A DNA stretch of 64,000 bases from Rhodoluna limnophila (GTDB taxonomy: Bacteria; Actinomycetota; Actinomycetes; Actinomycetales; Microbacteriaceae). The stretch lies in contig NZ_CP040509.1 of the NCBI RefSeq assembly GCF_005845365.1, forward strand, positions 1,302,001 to 1,366,000, written 5' to 3'. The translations under genes and the position numbers were made by a program. Below, in pieces: positions 52,498 through 62,010 of the stretch (the first letter of the stretch is position 1; the number at the start of each line of letters is the position of its first letter). A model generated the notes under the pieces. The model was given only the letters and a program-made list of their open reading frames with translations. It was not told the origin of the DNA and did no database searches.

Positions 52498-53811
52498 ATG
52501 ACTTCCAACGCTGCAAGATCAGAAAAACGCGCAACCTTTGCTTGGGCCCTGTGGGACTGGGCTGAACAGCCTTTCCCAACCCTGATGCAAACCTTCGTGT
52601 TTCCGCTGTATCTTGCTGGGGCAGTTGCTGCCAAGGGCACCGATACCGACGCTCTGCTGGGCGTTGCCACCGGTATCGCGGGTCTAATCGTGGCAGTTAT
52701 GGCACCGGTTTTTGGCCGCCGCTCTGATGAGACCGGTAAGCGCAAGTTTTGGCTCATGGTCAACACCTATCTCTTGGTGGCCATCATGGTTGCCGCGTTC
52801 TTTGTGGCACCAAGCCCCGAGTACCTTTTGTTCGGCCTAATCCTGTACGGCCTCGGCTCGGTGGTTCAAGAATCAGCCTTCATCAACTACTACGCCATGC
52901 TTCGCCAGGTCTCAACCCCGTCAACCATCGGCCGCATCTCTGGCTACGCCTGGGGTTTTGGCTACGCCGGCGGCATCCTGCTGCTTTGCATCTCACTGTT
53001 CGGCTTTATCTTGCCCGAGACCGTGTTTGGAATCGTGCTGGCTGACTCAATGAACGTTCGAATTGTGTTCTTGTTCTCAGCAGTCTGGTTTGCCCTGTTC
53101 TCAATTCCGCTATTCCGCCGGGTTCCCGAAATCGCCGCAGCACCGGGGGTCAAAAAGCAAAGCGTGATTGAGTCATACATCAAGCTCTGGTCACAGCTAA
53201 AGTCGCTGCGCAAGCAAGCCCCAGAGACCTTCAAGTTCTTGATCTCTTCGGCTATTTACCGCGATGGCCTGGCGGGTGTCTTTACCTTTGGTGCCGTGCT
53301 CGGTTCGCTGGCATTCGGCTTTAGCCAGACTGAGATCATCCTGTTCGGCATCGCTGCCAACCTAGTCGCCGGTATCGGTGCCGCGATCGGTGGCCGCCTC
53401 GACGACATTCTGGGCAGCCGTGCCGTAATCATCTTGTCTTTGGTTGGTCTGATTGTTGCGGGCACTGCGGTCTTTGTGTTTGCCGGCGCCGGTGTAATCA
53501 CCTACTGGATCGGCGGTCTGTTCCTCTGCCTATTTGTTGGGCCGGCTCAGGCAGCCAGCCGTACCTTTGTTTCTCGATTCACTCCAGCAGGTCGCGAGGG
53601 TGAGGTGTTTGGTTTGTATCAAACCACTGGGCGCGCTGCCTCGTTCCTGTCGGGCTTTATGTGGGCCGGTTCAATCACCGTGGCCAGCCTGCTGCTTGGC
53701 CTCGAGAACGCAACCATATTCGGCATTATCGGATTGCTCTTGATTCTTGGCGTTGGACTATTGCTGTTGCTTCGAGTGGACCCAAGCCCCAAGGTTGCTT
53801 ACTCAAAGTAG
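52498..53811 (+). CDS. UMF1/MFS-type transporter
   Basis: This 437-aa polytopic membrane protein of about 12 segments starts with ATFAWALWDWAEQPFPTLMQTFVFPLYLAG, the UMF1 (Atg22-like) family signature. A typical TGKRKFWLM loop follows, and a late SRFTPAGREGEVFGLYQTTGRAASFLSG resembles the family. Its substrate, possibly amino acids or other small molecules, is unknown. The ATG at 52498 follows TAGCGT. Confidence 0.85.
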   Translation: MTSNAARSEKRATFAWALWDWAEQPFPTLMQTFVFPLYLAGAVAAKGTDTDALLGVATGIAGLIVAVMAPVFGRRSDETGKRKFWLMVNTYLLVAIMVAAFFVAPSPEYLLFGLILYGLGSVVQESAFINYYAMLRQVSTPSTIGRISGYAWGFGYAGGILLLCISLFGFILPETVFGIVLADSMNVRIVFLFSAVWFALFSIPLFRRVPEIAAAPGVKKQSVIESYIKLWSQLKSLRKQAPETFKFLISSAIYRDGLAGVFTFGAVLGSLAFGFSQTEIILFGIAANLVAGIGAAIGGRLDDILGSRAVIILSLVGLIVAGTAVFVFAGAGVITYWIGGLFLCLFVGPAQAASRTFVSRFTPAGREGEVFGLYQTTGRAASFLSGFMWAGSITVASLLLGLENATIFGIIGLLLILGVGLLLLLRVDPSPKVAYSK

Positions 53812-53847
53812 TCCCGGTTCGACGCTGGGCCTCAATTCGACACCGTG

Positions 53848-53853
53848 TAGAAT
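53848..53853 (+). promoter_or_regulatory. -10 box of a leaderless promoter
   Basis: TAGAAT is 6 nt before the ATG at 53860. It begins the BlaI/M56 pair. Confidence 0.45.
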
Positions 53854-53859
53854 TGGGCC

Positions 53860-54219
53860 ATGTCAAAATCGCAGCGCCAACAGGGTGAGTTAGAGTCACT
53901 GATTCTCAACTGCCTTTGGAACGCCGAAGGCCCGATGACCTCGGCCGAGATTCTTGAGTGCGTGAGCCCAGATGGCTCGTTGGCATTGACCACAATTTTG
54001 ACGGTGCTCTCACGCCTAGCCGATAAAGAATTGGTGCACCGAGCTCCTGGCTCGGGCCGATCTCTGCTCTTCACCGCGGCTCAGTCGCGCGAACAGCACA
54101 CTGCCGGTCTCATGCTCAAGTTGGTTACCGAGGCCGAGAACCCTGCTCTGGCGTTTTCACACTTTGCCGAGGGCCTCAGCCCATCGCAGCTTCAAGCTCT
54201 GCGCAATTCACTCAACTAG
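53860..54219 (+). CDS. BlaI/MecI/CopY-family transcriptional regulator
   Basis: This 119-aa winged-helix protein has GELESLILNCLWNAEGPMTSAEILECV and LALTTILTVLSRLADKELVHRAPG, as in BlaI/MecI repressors. Such repressors are often inactivated by cleavage by a partner protease. A gene for an M56/M48-like metalloprotease starts 9 nt downstream. No beta-lactamase gene is nearby, so the regulated target is unknown. Confidence 0.87.
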   Translation: MSKSQRQQGELESLILNCLWNAEGPMTSAEILECVSPDGSLALTTILTVLSRLADKELVHRAPGSGRSLLFTAAQSREQHTAGLMLKLVTEAENPALAFSHFAEGLSPSQLQALRNSLN

Positions 54220-54228
54220 TCTTAACCG

Positions 54229-54972
54229 GTGTCCGCTCCCATTCTCCTGATTCCAATTGCGTTGGAGTGGGTTCTACTAATTACAACTCTGGCTCCGGTT
54301 GCATTGGTTGGCAGGTTCAACAGCCGCCCCCGCCTAGGGCTGGCCATCTGGTTTGGCTCGCTGCTCTCCGCCGGTCTCGCTACCGGCTTGGCGCTGGTGG
54401 TGGCTATCTGGTCTTACTTCGATACCTTTGCGGCTCTTGAGGCAAGTTTGTTCGGAGACTCAGAGTGGTTCATGGCATTGGCCGTGAGTTTTGGTCCGTG
54501 GCTGGCCTTGCTGTTAGGCGGTGTATCACTGGTGTTGGTTCAGCAGCGATTGGAGCCGCTGGTTGTAACGGCTCGTCAAATCAAGCCGGCAGTTGATCAG
54601 GCCAAGCGGCCTCTGCTGAATTTTATGGGCACTCCGGTCTATGCCATTGACCTGCCGTTTGCCTATGCGGTGGCTGGTCGTCGCGAAATCATTGTGTCCT
54701 CAGCGCTGCAGAACCTGCTAAACACAGATGCCTTTGCGGCAGTCTTGTGGCACGAATTGGGCCACATTCGCGGCCGGCACTTTGGGCTCAAAAAACTGGC
54801 CCGCATTGTTCGCGTGCTTTCGCCAACCTTGGCTGTATCAAAAGCCCTGGTGGCAGAGGTTGAGAGGTTGTGCGAGGTGGTTGCCGACGATTTTGCCGCG
54901 CGAAATTTGGGCAACAAGAAAGCCCCCGCACTAGAAAGTGCAAGGGCAATCTTTAGAGATTCAGCCTTCTAG
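54229..54972 (+). CDS. M56/M48-like zinc metallopeptidase (BlaR-type partner)
   Basis: This 247-aa membrane protein has three or four hydrophobic segments (5-25, 35-60, 80-100) and a zinc protease motif HELGHIRGRH at about residues 172-181. A downstream VADDFAARNL region supplies the third metal ligand. It lacks the penicillin-binding sensor domain of full BlaR1. It probably cleaves the BlaI-like repressor encoded just before it. The start is GTG at 54229. Confidence 0.82.
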   Translation: MSAPILLIPIALEWVLLITTLAPVALVGRFNSRPRLGLAIWFGSLLSAGLATGLALVVAIWSYFDTFAALEASLFGDSEWFMALAVSFGPWLALLLGGVSLVLVQQRLEPLVVTARQIKPAVDQAKRPLLNFMGTPVYAIDLPFAYAVAGRREIIVSSALQNLLNTDAFAAVLWHELGHIRGRHFGLKKLARIVRVLSPTLAVSKALVAEVERLCEVVADDFAARNLGNKKAPALESARAIFRDSAF

Positions 54973-54995
54973 GCTAACTTCGCTAACGACAGTAA

Positions 54996-55586
54996 CTAAA
55001 GCGGCTCGTTGCCAACATCGGTGATGTGAAAATTCAGGTGGCTGCGTGATGCGGTTGGGCCACGCTGACCCTGGTATCGAGAGAGGTACTTCTCAGAGCC
55101 GTAAGGGGTCTCGCTCGGTGAGCTGAGCTGGAAGAAGCAGAGCTGACCAACCTTCATACCCGGCCAAAGCTTGATCGGCAGGTTTGAAACGTTGGCCAAC
55201 TCAAGGGTCACGTGACCCTTAAAGCCTGGGTCAACAAAACCTGCGGTTGAGTGGGTCAGTAGGCCAAGGCGTCCCAGCGAGCTCTTGCCTTCAAGGCGGG
55301 CAGCGATGTTGTCTGGCAGAGTTACAAATTCGTAGGTTGAACCCAGCACAAATTCACCAGGGTGCAAAATAAATGCTTCGTCGGCCGCAACCTCGACCAA
55401 GCGGGTCAGGTCAGCCTGATCTTCGCGAGGGTCGATGTAGGCGTACTTGTGGTTGTCAAAAAGTCTGAAGAATCGGTCCAGACGAACATCGATGCTCGAT
55501 GGCTGAAGAAGATCCATGTTGAGTGGCTCAAGACCAATTCGGCCGGCCTCAATTTCTGCGCGGATATCGCGGTCTGACATAAGCAT
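54996..55586 (-). CDS. dcd: dCTP deaminase
   Basis: This 196-aa dUTPase-fold protein has [42 protein letters not shown] and [28 protein letters not shown], the dCTP deaminase active-site signatures. It turns dCTP into dUTP for thymidylate synthesis. The ATG at 55586 is preceded by TAATCT at 6 nt; a second ATG three codons in is possible. Confidence 0.93.
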   Translation of the reverse strand: MLMSDRDIRAEIEAGRIGLEPLNMDLLQPSSIDVRLDRFFRLFDNHKYAYIDPREDQADLTRLVEVAADEAFILHPGEFVLGSTYEFVTLPDNIAARLEGKSSLGRLGLLTHSTAGFVDPGFKGHVTLELANVSNLPIKLWPGMKVGQLCFFQLSSPSETPYGSEKYLSRYQGQRGPTASRSHLNFHITDVGNEPL

Positions 55587-55592
55587 GGTTCT

Positions 55593-55598
55593 AGATTA
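55593..55598 (-). promoter_or_regulatory. -10 box of a leaderless promoter for dcd
   Basis: TAATCT (minus strand) is 6 nt before the dcd ATG at 55586. It overlaps the stop codon of the MMPL gene. Confidence 0.45.
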
Positions 55599-57752
55599 GT
55601 GGTCGAGCCCAACCTTCTTATAAATAGCCTTCATCCACTTAGGTGCCCACCAGTTGGCCTTGCCAAACAACTTCATCAGAGCCGGCACCAAAAGCGCGCG
55701 CACAATTGTGGCATCAACCAAAATGGCAAAGGCAATGCCTAGGCCAAGCGCTTTCATAATGGTCACGCCACTGGTTGCGAATGCGCCGAAACTGAATGCC
55801 AAAACCAGGGCAGCAGCCGTGATGATTCGCCCCGATCGCTGCAGTCCGTTAGCTACCGAGTCTTCGGTGCTGGCACCCGCGTCGTGCTGCTCTTTGATTC
55901 GGCTGAGCAAAAATAGTTCGTAGTCCATCGATAGACCAAATGCAACCACAGCAATAAGCACGGTGGACGATGTGTCGATGGTGCCGGTGACGTAGAAGTC
56001 ACCAACCAGCCAACGGATGCTGCCGTCGAGGAAGCCCCAGGTTATGAAACCGATAGTCGCACCCAAAGACAAAATGTTCAGCAACACGGCTTTGATCGGT
56101 AGCAGCACCGATCCGGTAAAGAGGAACAGCAAGACCAGTGTGGAGACCACAATCCAGATCAGGGCTGTTGGCAATTGCTCCTCGATGCCGCGCTGAGAAT
56201 CGGTGTAAATCGCCGCCGAGCCGCCGACCAAAACCTCATAATCTGGGGTCTCGATTGCGCGAATCGCATCGGTGATGGCAACGCCTTCAGGAGAGCGCGA
56301 ATCAATGTCATGAATTGCGGTCACGCGCTGGTAATTGCCGTTGGCATAAGCCTCAATGCCCGGACCAAACTGCGGCAGCATGGCACCCTCGGCAGCAAAA
56401 CCCACCGAAGACCTCACCGAGACGATGTGGTCAAGCTCTGAAAGCTCAAGCACATACTGCTCTACCTGTGATGCGCTGGCACCATCAAGAATGATCTCAA
56501 TCGGAGAGCCCTCTTTGGCTGTGAAACGGTCACGGATTACGTTGCTAGCGATTGCGGCCGGTTCGGACTGCGGCAAGATTCGGTCATCAACCTGACCAAA
56601 TTGAGCGTTGACCGAGAGAGAGGCAAGGCCACCGAGAGCAAGAGTTGCAACCAGCAGTACGGCAACCGGGCGCTTCATTACAAATCGCGCAATGTTGCCC
56701 CAAGCGCCTGATTCTTTTGGAGTAAGGTCGCGCTTGATGATGCGCCACTTATTGACCCGGTCACCCATCAGGTTGAGCATGGCCGGCAGGGCAATCAGTG
56801 CTGCGGCAACTGAGAGCAGAACCACAACAACGCCACCGAGGGCAAAGGACTTTAGGAAGTACTGCGGAAAGAAGAACAGCGAGGCCAGAACGATGGCCAC
56901 GGTCAAACCAGAGAACAGCACGGTTCTTCCGGCTGACTCGACGGTTCTAACTGTCGCATCTGCCACCGACTTTCCGACCGCGCGTTCTTCACGGAACCGG
57001 TTGACCATCAGTAGGGCGTAGTCGATGCCGAGACCCAATCCCAGGCCGGTGATCAGATTCAGTGCAAACACCGATGTATCGGTGACCTGAGTCGAAATCC
57101 AAACAAAGAAGAATGAACCGATGATGGCCAAGCCGCCAACCAGCAGCGGCAGTCCAGATGCCATGAGTGAACCAAAAACAAAGACCAGCAGAATGATGGT
57201 CAGTGGAACGGCAATGGCCTCGGTGCGGGCTAGGTCGTGCTCGATTACCGAGTTGATTGATGCGGTAACGGTGGCAAAGCCGGCCACATAAACCTGAGCG
57301 GTTTCGTATTCTCCCGAGAACTCGTCGGCAATCCCGGCGGCCACAGTTGCCTGGGTTACGTCATCCTCAACGTCTACAAATACGTAGGTGGCCTTGCCGT
57401 CATCGCTGATTAGAGAGGCCGGGCGGCCGAGTGAGTAGTAGCTGTCAACACTGTCTACGCCAGAGACTTCGCGCAATTCTTTGACCAGGTTATTGGTGCT
57501 GGTTGCGCTTGATTCAGCATCAACGCCAGCCTCAAAATCCACCACGATTACTACCTCGGGGGTGGACTCCTCGTAGGTATCGGTCAGGATATCCATTACC
57601 TTGGTTGAGTCACTGTATGGGTTTTCGTAGCCACCGGCCTTTAGCTGGCCAAATGACTGAAAGCCCCAGACGCTCGACAGCAGAATCAGTGAGATGAACC
57701 CAAACAGGGCAAGCTTGCTGTGTCGCACGAGAAAGCTACCCAAACGGTTCAT
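55596..57752 (-). CDS. MMPL-family RND transporter
   Basis: This 718-aa protein has the MMPL layout of two repeats, each with one outer helix, a large extracellular loop and five helices. It has VFALNLITGLGLGLGIDYALLMVNRFREE and a second LIAVVAFGLSMDYELFLLSRIKEQ, both with the conserved Asp/Tyr pair of proton-driven RND proteins. MMPL proteins move lipids or other hydrophobic molecules. The substrate is unknown. The divergent small membrane protein gene starts 31 nt away. Confidence 0.88.
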   Translation of the reverse strand: MNRLGSFLVRHSKLALFGFISLILLSSVWGFQSFGQLKAGGYENPYSDSTKVMDILTDTYEESTPEVVIVVDFEAGVDAESSATSTNNLVKELREVSGVDSVDSYYSLGRPASLISDDGKATYVFVDVEDDVTQATVAAGIADEFSGEYETAQVYVAGFATVTASINSVIEHDLARTEAIAVPLTIILLVFVFGSLMASGLPLLVGGLAIIGSFFFVWISTQVTDTSVFALNLITGLGLGLGIDYALLMVNRFREERAVGKSVADATVRTVESAGRTVLFSGLTVAIVLASLFFFPQYFLKSFALGGVVVVLLSVAAALIALPAMLNLMGDRVNKWRIIKRDLTPKESGAWGNIARFVMKRPVAVLLVATLALGGLASLSVNAQFGQVDDRILPQSEPAAIASNVIRDRFTAKEGSPIEIILDGASASQVEQYVLELSELDHIVSVRSSVGFAAEGAMLPQFGPGIEAYANGNYQRVTAIHDIDSRSPEGVAITDAIRAIETPDYEVLVGGSAAIYTDSQRGIEEQLPTALIWIVVSTLVLLFLFTGSVLLPIKAVLLNILSLGATIGFITWGFLDGSIRWLVGDFYVTGTIDTSSTVLIAVVAFGLSMDYELFLLSRIKEQHDAGASTEDSVANGLQRSGRIITAAALVLAFSFGAFATSGVTIMKALGLGIAFAILVDATIVRALLVPALMKLFGKANWWAPKWMKAIYKKVGLDH

Positions 57753-57782
57753 AAAATCTCACTTCTGCAGGATGATTGCACT

Positions 57783-58127
57783 ATGGAAACCAAACGACGT
57801 TCAGCAGCAATCTATTTCTTTATTCTTTCAGGTATCGGCCTCATTACTGCCTGGTACTTCAATGCTTTGGCTGTTATGGCCGGCGAAGACTACCTAGTCG
57901 AAGGTTTCACCAGCAATGTGGACTGGGTGCTTTCACTAGACCTATTGATTGTTGGCTTTGCTGCGATGGGGTTCATCATCATTGAGGGGCGCCGTCAAAA
58001 AATGAAGCACCTCTGGGTTTACATCGCGTTGGCTTTTGTAACGGCAGCGGCCTTCACCGTGCCTCTGTTCTTGGGAATGCGTGAACTCAAGTTGGCTCGC
58101 GACGAACGCCAAGCCAGAGCGGCCTAA
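57783..58127 (+). CDS. small integral membrane protein (DUF2834-like)
   Basis: This 114-aa protein has three hydrophobic segments (about 9-33, 46-66 and 76-97) and starts METKRRSAAIYFFILSGIGLITAWYFNALAVM, which resembles DUF2834 proteins. The C-terminus RDERQARAA is polar. The ATG at 57783 gives the family start. It is divergent from the MMPL gene and convergent with the helicase gene. The function is unknown. Confidence 0.65.
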   Translation: METKRRSAAIYFFILSGIGLITAWYFNALAVMAGEDYLVEGFTSNVDWVLSLDLLIVGFAAMGFIIIEGRRQKMKHLWVYIALAFVTAAAFTVPLFLGMRELKLARDERQARAA

Positions 58128-59491
58128 AAGAGCTTTTCGATTGGCGCTTGGCGCACACCCTGCATAAAACGCAGCACGTCTTCATCAACCATGACATCAC
58201 TCATGCGAATCGCGCGGGTTAGATACAGCCCCTCGAGCGAGCGCACACGGCTGAGCGCAACGTAAGTTTGGCCCGGGCTAAAGGCGCCGCGACCCATATC
58301 GATAACAACCTCGTCGTAGGTTTGGCCCTGCGATTTATGAACCGTTACCGCCCAGGCAAGCCGAAGCGGAATCTGCTGAAACTCTGCCAGCGGCACAGCA
58401 ATCAATACCTCTTTGACCCGGCCCGACTCTTCGTCGAACTGCTCGTCAATTTCGTAGCGAACCTTTTCCCAGGTTGATCGGCCAACTTCAAGGCGCTCAC
58501 CGTCAGCTTCAACAATCACACCACCCGAGCTCGGTAGCTCAAGCACATGACCGATGGTTCCGTTGACCCAGCGTTTAATTGGACCGGTCGGGCCCTTTTT
58601 GGTACTCGAGTCGTCGTTCTTGATGAACATAACCTGCGCGCCAACCTTGAGTTCAAGAACTGGGTCGGCCGGGAGGGTGCGACCAAAGGCCTTTTCATCA
58701 GCGGCACTAAACACTGCGTCAAACCGCTTTGGTGGCGAATCGATGCGGGCCATCCGGGTGCTGTTAACCGCATTGACCGAGGCATTGATGGTGGCTAGGC
58801 GAATAACGTCATCGTGCGGTGGGAACCGGTTGCCGCACTGGTTGATGTAGTCGAGCATCTCTTGAGTGCAAGAGCCATCTCGAATAGCGTTGAGGATCTC
58901 TTTGAAGTGTTCGTCGTGCTGGCGGAAAATCTCACTCAGTTCGTAGCGCTCAAGGCTGTCTTCGCGCCAAACATGGGCGTCAAAGAACCAGCCGCTCTGG
59001 TAGTTCTCGGCCATGTAAGCCCGGTCTTGAGGGTCGCTCGGTGGCACCGGTGCCAGTTGGTATGGGTCGCCAAACATGACTACCTGGGCTCCACCAAATG
59101 GTAGCTTTCGGCGGCCGCGGGCAATTCCCATCGCACGGCTCATGGTGTCCATCAGGTCGGCATTGACCATCGATACCTCATCGATGACAAGCATGTCGAT
59201 AGCGGCCAGCACCTCGCGAGTTCGGCGGCTGAGATGGCGACCAATGTCCTCGGTGCCCAAGATTCCAAACGGAAACCCAAACAGTGAGTGAATCGTCACA
59301 CCGCCCACATTTAGTGCAGCCACCCCGGTAGGCGCGCAAACGGCAACCTTCTTTTTGGTGTTTTCAATCAGGTAGCTAAGCAGCGTTGATTTACCGGTAC
59401 CAGCGCGGCCGGTGACAAAGATATTGTTTTCAGACTCTTCGATGTACTCAAAGAGGTGGCGCTGCTCGGCCGAGAGTACAACCTGTTCCAT
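58124..59491 (-). CDS. PIF1-like superfamily 1B DNA helicase
   Basis: This 455-aa ATPase has motif I VTGRAGTGKSTLLSYLIENT (residues 26-45), motif II DEVSMVNADLMD, a PIF1-like middle region (GDPYQLAPVPP) and the late VTVHKSQGQTYDEVVIDMG and YVALSRVRSLEGLYL. The gene has a strong AAAGGAGG Shine-Dalgarno and follows the CopD-CtaG gene with no gap. It unwinds DNA, with the specific role unknown. Confidence 0.88.
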   Translation of the reverse strand: MEQVVLSAEQRHLFEYIEESENNIFVTGRAGTGKSTLLSYLIENTKKKVAVCAPTGVAALNVGGVTIHSLFGFPFGILGTEDIGRHLSRRTREVLAAIDMLVIDEVSMVNADLMDTMSRAMGIARGRRKLPFGGAQVVMFGDPYQLAPVPPSDPQDRAYMAENYQSGWFFDAHVWREDSLERYELSEIFRQHDEHFKEILNAIRDGSCTQEMLDYINQCGNRFPPHDDVIRLATINASVNAVNSTRMARIDSPPKRFDAVFSAADEKAFGRTLPADPVLELKVGAQVMFIKNDDSSTKKGPTGPIKRWVNGTIGHVLELPSSGGVIVEADGERLEVGRSTWEKVRYEIDEQFDEESGRVKEVLIAVPLAEFQQIPLRLAWAVTVHKSQGQTYDEVVIDMGRGAFSPGQTYVALSRVRSLEGLYLTRAIRMSDVMVDEDVLRFMQGVRQAPIEKLF

Positions 59492-61479
59492 TAGCGCTCC
59501 TCCTTTCGTGCGTTTAGCTTGGCCAGCATCTGGTTATATGCCTCCACGTCTTGGTTGCCGGTTCGGTCGCTGGCGCGGTCAAGACGCTTAGCCTCACGCC
59601 CGTCAGCCTTGAACCACTGCACCGAGACAATAATCGTCAGTGCCGCAGTCGGCAGCTCACCAATACCCCAGGCAATCGCACCACCGGTGTGCTGGTCCTC
59701 GAGCGGGGTCTCGCCCCAGGTTCTACCCATGGCTCCGTACCAGTCCGAAAGTAGCAGCCCCGAGCCGTCCATCAGTGATAAACCAAAGAATGCGTGAAAA
59801 GCCATGGTGCCAATCAGCATCAGCAAGCGCAGCGGGTAGGCCAGGCGCACCGGCCCCGGGTCAACCCCGATGAGTGCCTGCGCAAATAGGTAACCCGTGA
59901 TCAAGAAGTGAACCACCATCCACTCGTGACCAAGGTGCTCGTTGGTTGCCCAAGCAAATAGAGGTGTGTAGTAAAAAGTGACCAGCGAGCTGGCAAACAA
60001 AATCGCTGCCACAATCGGGTGCGCAACAAATTGCGCGTACTTGGTGTGAACCGCCCAAAGTACCCACTCGCGCATTCCTCGAGAGCCATCTTGGCGCTTT
60101 TCGGCTGCGCGCATCAATAGGGTTACCGGAGCGCCAGGCACCAAAAGCACCGGAATGCCCATGGCCAAAATCATGTGGCCAATCATGTGCATGCTGAATA
60201 GATACTCTTGGTAGGCATTTAGGGCTCCGCTGGTGGTGTAAATCAACACCAGCATTCCGGCAATCCAAGACACCGTGCGGCCAATTGGCCACTTATCGCC
60301 GCGCTTAGCCAAGCGGCGCACGCCGGCAAGGTACATCCAAATTGCACCCACACCGATAATCAGCCAAACCAGGTCCAGTTTCCACTCGGTCAGCAGTCTG
60401 ATCGGGGTGAGTTCTGGTGGCAATGGTGAACCGGTAAGAATCTGGGCCGGGGTTACTTCACCGATGAGCTCACCGTCTTTAGGTGATGCGGTTCGGGCCA
60501 GGGCAGTGGCCAAGCCGATGGCCGCACCCATGATGCCAAACTCAACCGCCACCAAAGACCAAAACGCCTTGGCCTTGTTTGCGCCCTCGGATATGCGGGC
60601 AATCAGGTTGCGGCGGTAAAGGGCGCCAACCACACCAAGAATTGCCAGGGTCACAACCTTCAGCAGCAGCAGGTGGCCGTAAGGGGAGTTTAGTGAGGCC
60701 AGATCTGGAATGCGCACCCAGGCAGAACCCAAACCAGAGACGGCCACCAGAACAAAAGCCAGCAGAGCCAAACTTGAGTAGCGCTTGGTAAGCACCGATG
60801 CCTCGGCGGCATCGCGGCCGCGCACCACAAACAGTGCAAACAGCCCGCCAACCCAGATGGTTACGGCAACCAGGTGGATGCCGATCGAGTTGACCGCCAT
60901 TCCGTGGTTTTCGCTTCCGGCGGCGTGGCCGATCAGCGCCAGTGGAATAAGTGAGGCCAGACCAAGCGCGGCCAGCATCGCGGTGGCGGTTAGGTTTCTA
61001 ATCGAAATCGTCAGGGTGTTCAGGATTACTGCGGCCACGAGGTTTAGGGCCAACATCTGCCCAAGTTCAATTTCGGTGGCAAATAGCCAAAGGCTGTTAC
61101 TAAAGCTCTCGCTGGTTGAGACACCAACGCCGGCGACCGACAAATAGGTGAATAGAAAGTTGACCGCACCGGCCACGGCCCAAACTGCGGCCGCAATGCT
61201 CGAGATAACCTGAGCCCTGGCCAGTAGTGGGTTTGCTTGGCTCAGGCTGAATGCGGCAAAAATCAGTGTGCCAATGGCAATGGCCATCGAGAAGTTCATA
61301 ACCAGTTTGGCAACCGGTAGGCCCCATCGAACCACTTCACCCGGGTCGGCCAGAGCCTGCGCGGCCGCGCCGCCACCAATCAACAGGCCGGCAACCACAG
61401 CAATCAAACCAGCACCGATAAGTGCAGCGCTAGCCAGAGAGGCGCGCTGAACTGATTGGGTGTTGGTGGGAGAACTCAC
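59491..61479 (-). CDS. CopD-CtaG fusion membrane protein (copper resistance / cytochrome oxidase assembly)
   Basis: This 662-aa protein has an N-terminal CopD-like part (residues 1-330, about eight helices with NHGMAVNSIGIHLVAVTIWVGGLFAL) and a C-terminal caa3-type CtaG-like part (about 360-620) with SMHMIGHMILAMGIPVLLV and a late HEWMVVHFLITGYLF. Several His/Met residues in the helices may bind copper. It probably delivers copper to the oxidase. Such fusions are common in actinobacteria. The GTG at 61479 is preceded by TAGGCT. Confidence 0.86.
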   Translation of the reverse strand: MSSPTNTQSVQRASLASAALIGAGLIAVVAGLLIGGGAAAQALADPGEVVRWGLPVAKLVMNFSMAIAIGTLIFAAFSLSQANPLLARAQVISSIAAAVWAVAGAVNFLFTYLSVAGVGVSTSESFSNSLWLFATEIELGQMLALNLVAAVILNTLTISIRNLTATAMLAALGLASLIPLALIGHAAGSENHGMAVNSIGIHLVAVTIWVGGLFALFVVRGRDAAEASVLTKRYSSLALLAFVLVAVSGLGSAWVRIPDLASLNSPYGHLLLLKVVTLAILGVVGALYRRNLIARISEGANKAKAFWSLVAVEFGIMGAAIGLATALARTASPKDGELIGEVTPAQILTGSPLPPELTPIRLLTEWKLDLVWLIIGVGAIWMYLAGVRRLAKRGDKWPIGRTVSWIAGMLVLIYTTSGALNAYQEYLFSMHMIGHMILAMGIPVLLVPGAPVTLLMRAAEKRQDGSRGMREWVLWAVHTKYAQFVAHPIVAAILFASSLVTFYYTPLFAWATNEHLGHEWMVVHFLITGYLFAQALIGVDPGPVRLAYPLRLLMLIGTMAFHAFFGLSLMDGSGLLLSDWYGAMGRTWGETPLEDQHTGGAIAWGIGELPTAALTIIVSVQWFKADGREAKRLDRASDRTGNQDVEAYNQMLAKLNARKEER

Positions 61480-61485
61480 TGCTTA

Positions 61486-61491
61486 AGCCTA
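61486..61491 (-). promoter_or_regulatory. -10 box of a leaderless promoter
   Basis: TAGGCT (minus strand) is 6 nt before the GTG at 61479. Confidence 0.4.
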
Positions 61492-61499
61492 CGGCAGGC

Positions 61500-61952
61500 T
61501 TACTTTTTACGCTTGGGCAGAAAGCGGCCGGTCTGCTTCTTGTACTCGGCATAACCTTGGTACTTCTTCTCCAGCAGAGATTCCTCCCAGATTGCCTTGT
61601 AGGTAATCAGAGCCACTAGCAGCAACCAGAAAACCAGCTTCACAAACGCCATTGACTGCACCACAGAACCAAAGCTGGCTAGTAGCAGGCCGGTATAGAT
61701 AGGGTGGCGAATGGTTTGGTACAGACCAGTGGTCACCAGCTTGCCTTTTTCTTTTGGCACCGGGTTGGCGGTCAGCGAGGCACCTAGGTCTCGCAGAGCG
61801 AAGAACAAAATCAAAATTCCCGGGGCAATAAACAAAACCCCACCGATGTAGGCCCAGAGCTCAACGGGTTCATCGATGCCCATCATGACAATGCCGATGA
61901 GCAGACCAAACTGCCCAATGACTAAGAGGTTGCCTTTGGCTTTATCGCTCAT
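61500..61952 (-). CDS. isoprenylcysteine carboxyl methyltransferase-like membrane protein
   Basis: This 150-aa protein has four hydrophobic segments and the ICMT/PEMT-like C-terminal motif with LVTTGLYQTIRHPIYTGLLLASFG and WEESLLEKKYQGYAEYKKQTGRFLP. The conserved RHP-Y motif and Glu pair bind S-adenosylmethionine in the family. It may methylate a lipid or protein. The substrate is unknown. TAGCCT lies 6 nt before the ATG. Confidence 0.83.
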   Translation of the reverse strand: MSDKAKGNLLVIGQFGLLIGIVMMGIDEPVELWAYIGGVLFIAPGILILFFALRDLGASLTANPVPKEKGKLVTTGLYQTIRHPIYTGLLLASFGSVVQSMAFVKLVFWLLLVALITYKAIWEESLLEKKYQGYAEYKKQTGRFLPKRKK

Positions 61953-61958
61953 GGTTCT

Positions 61959-61964
61959 AGGCTA
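61959..61964 (-). promoter_or_regulatory. -10 box of a leaderless promoter
   Basis: TAGCCT (minus strand) is 6 nt before the ATG at 61952. Confidence 0.45.
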
Positions 61965-62010
61965 CGCCCTAACCCTCGCCCCAGCTAAGGGCCATCTGCT
62001 GGTTAAGCCA

